Below are positions 63,838 through 64,000 of a stretch of DNA of 64,000 nt, piece after piece (the stretch's first letter is position 1; every line of letters begins with the position of its first letter). This stretch comes from an uncultured Verrucomicrobiales bacterium. Its GTDB lineage: Bacteria; Verrucomicrobiota; Verrucomicrobiia; Verrucomicrobiales; Akkermansiaceae. Location: contig CALFVF010000029.1 in the NCBI GenBank assembly GCA_937928735.1, positions 34,352 through 98,351 of the forward strand, in the 5' to 3' direction. A program made the position numbers and the translations under genes. The notes beneath the pieces were generated by a model, which searched no databases, was not told where the DNA came from, and saw nothing but the letters and a program-made list of their open reading frames with translations.

Positions 63838-63872
63838 GGAAGGTCTACTTTTCATAGAGAAGTAGAGCTTCC
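63838..63872 (+). repeat. Imperfect hairpin after the last gene
   Basis: GGAAG-G-TCTACTT (63838-63850) pairs with AAGTAGA-G-CTTCC (to 63872) with one mismatch. No T-tract follows, so its role as terminator for the choice-of-anchor gene is uncertain. Confidence 0.45.
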
Positions 63873-64000
63873 TGAAAAACTATCCCATCATGCTGCTTGG
63901 CCAATAATCTGATGAGTGAAATGGTTATAATTGGCTGGTTTGAGTACATTTCGGTAATTTCTGTAAGCTTGCAGTAGGCAACAAAGTACCTCGCGGAGGT

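Overview
The window looks like chromosomal DNA from a member of the Verrucomicrobiota, probably a free-living, perhaps marine, polysaccharide degrader. This is inferred from three PEP-CTERM proteins, three secreted sulfatases, a planctomycete-type cytochrome (DUF1549/DUF1553) gene next to a DUF1501 gene, a DUF1080 protein, FecR/LamG fusions and four ECF sigma factors in 19 kb. I saw no tRNA, rRNA, CRISPR array, phage or insertion sequence.

Region 1 (1-20 kb) opens with a secreted endonuclease/exonuclease/phosphatase protein, then carries a divergent sugar-acid locus. The minus-strand arm (12213 down to 2116) encodes a 2-hydroxyacid dehydrogenase, gluconokinase, an Ldh-family dehydrogenase, glucuronate isomerase UxaC, an SDR dehydrogenase, an Nramp-like transporter, a sulfatase, a Gfo/Idh/MocA oxidoreductase and a TIM-barrel isomerase. 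The plus-strand arm (12288 to 20036) encodes a XylR-type AraC regulator, a zinc alcohol dehydrogenase, an SDR, a GntP permease and two sulfatases. Together they suggest desulfation of a sulfated, uronate-containing polymer outside the cytoplasm, then uptake and oxidation or reduction and phosphorylation of the sugar acids. Mannonate dehydratase, KDG kinase, KDPG aldolase and polysaccharide lyases are not here.

Region 2 (20-31 kb) is housekeeping with small unknowns: recR, 5-formyl-THF cyclo-ligase, a DUF3820 protein, OsmC, and a minus-strand run kdsB-pyrG-ridA-RbsD-like lipoprotein-Mini-III-like nuclease. An ECF sigma factor overlapping a giant Ser/Thr kinase with PEGA and FGE-like domains sits in the middle.

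Region 3 (31-44 kb) is rich in signalling: a membrane pseudokinase facing an ECF sigma gene, a DUF1080 protein, a sigma/FecR-LamG/cytochrome-DUF1553/DUF1501 overlapping operon, and a second tight cluster of ECF sigma, membrane anti-sigma-like protein, PDZ protein and CPBP intramembrane protease that could form a proteolytic signalling chain.

Region 4 (44-64 kb) holds yajC, tgt, dsbD, yifB/comM, a cysteine desulfurase, a UbiA prenyltransferase, an HtrA protease followed by a catalytically dead HtrA-like paralogue, purA, carA, three PEP-CTERM genes and a choice-of-anchor I protein. Several intergenic regions contain long nested inverted repeats. Two genes of the sugar-acid locus end in 9-bp tandem repeats that restate the stop codon in frame. 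All functional statements come from reading motifs; no database search was run.
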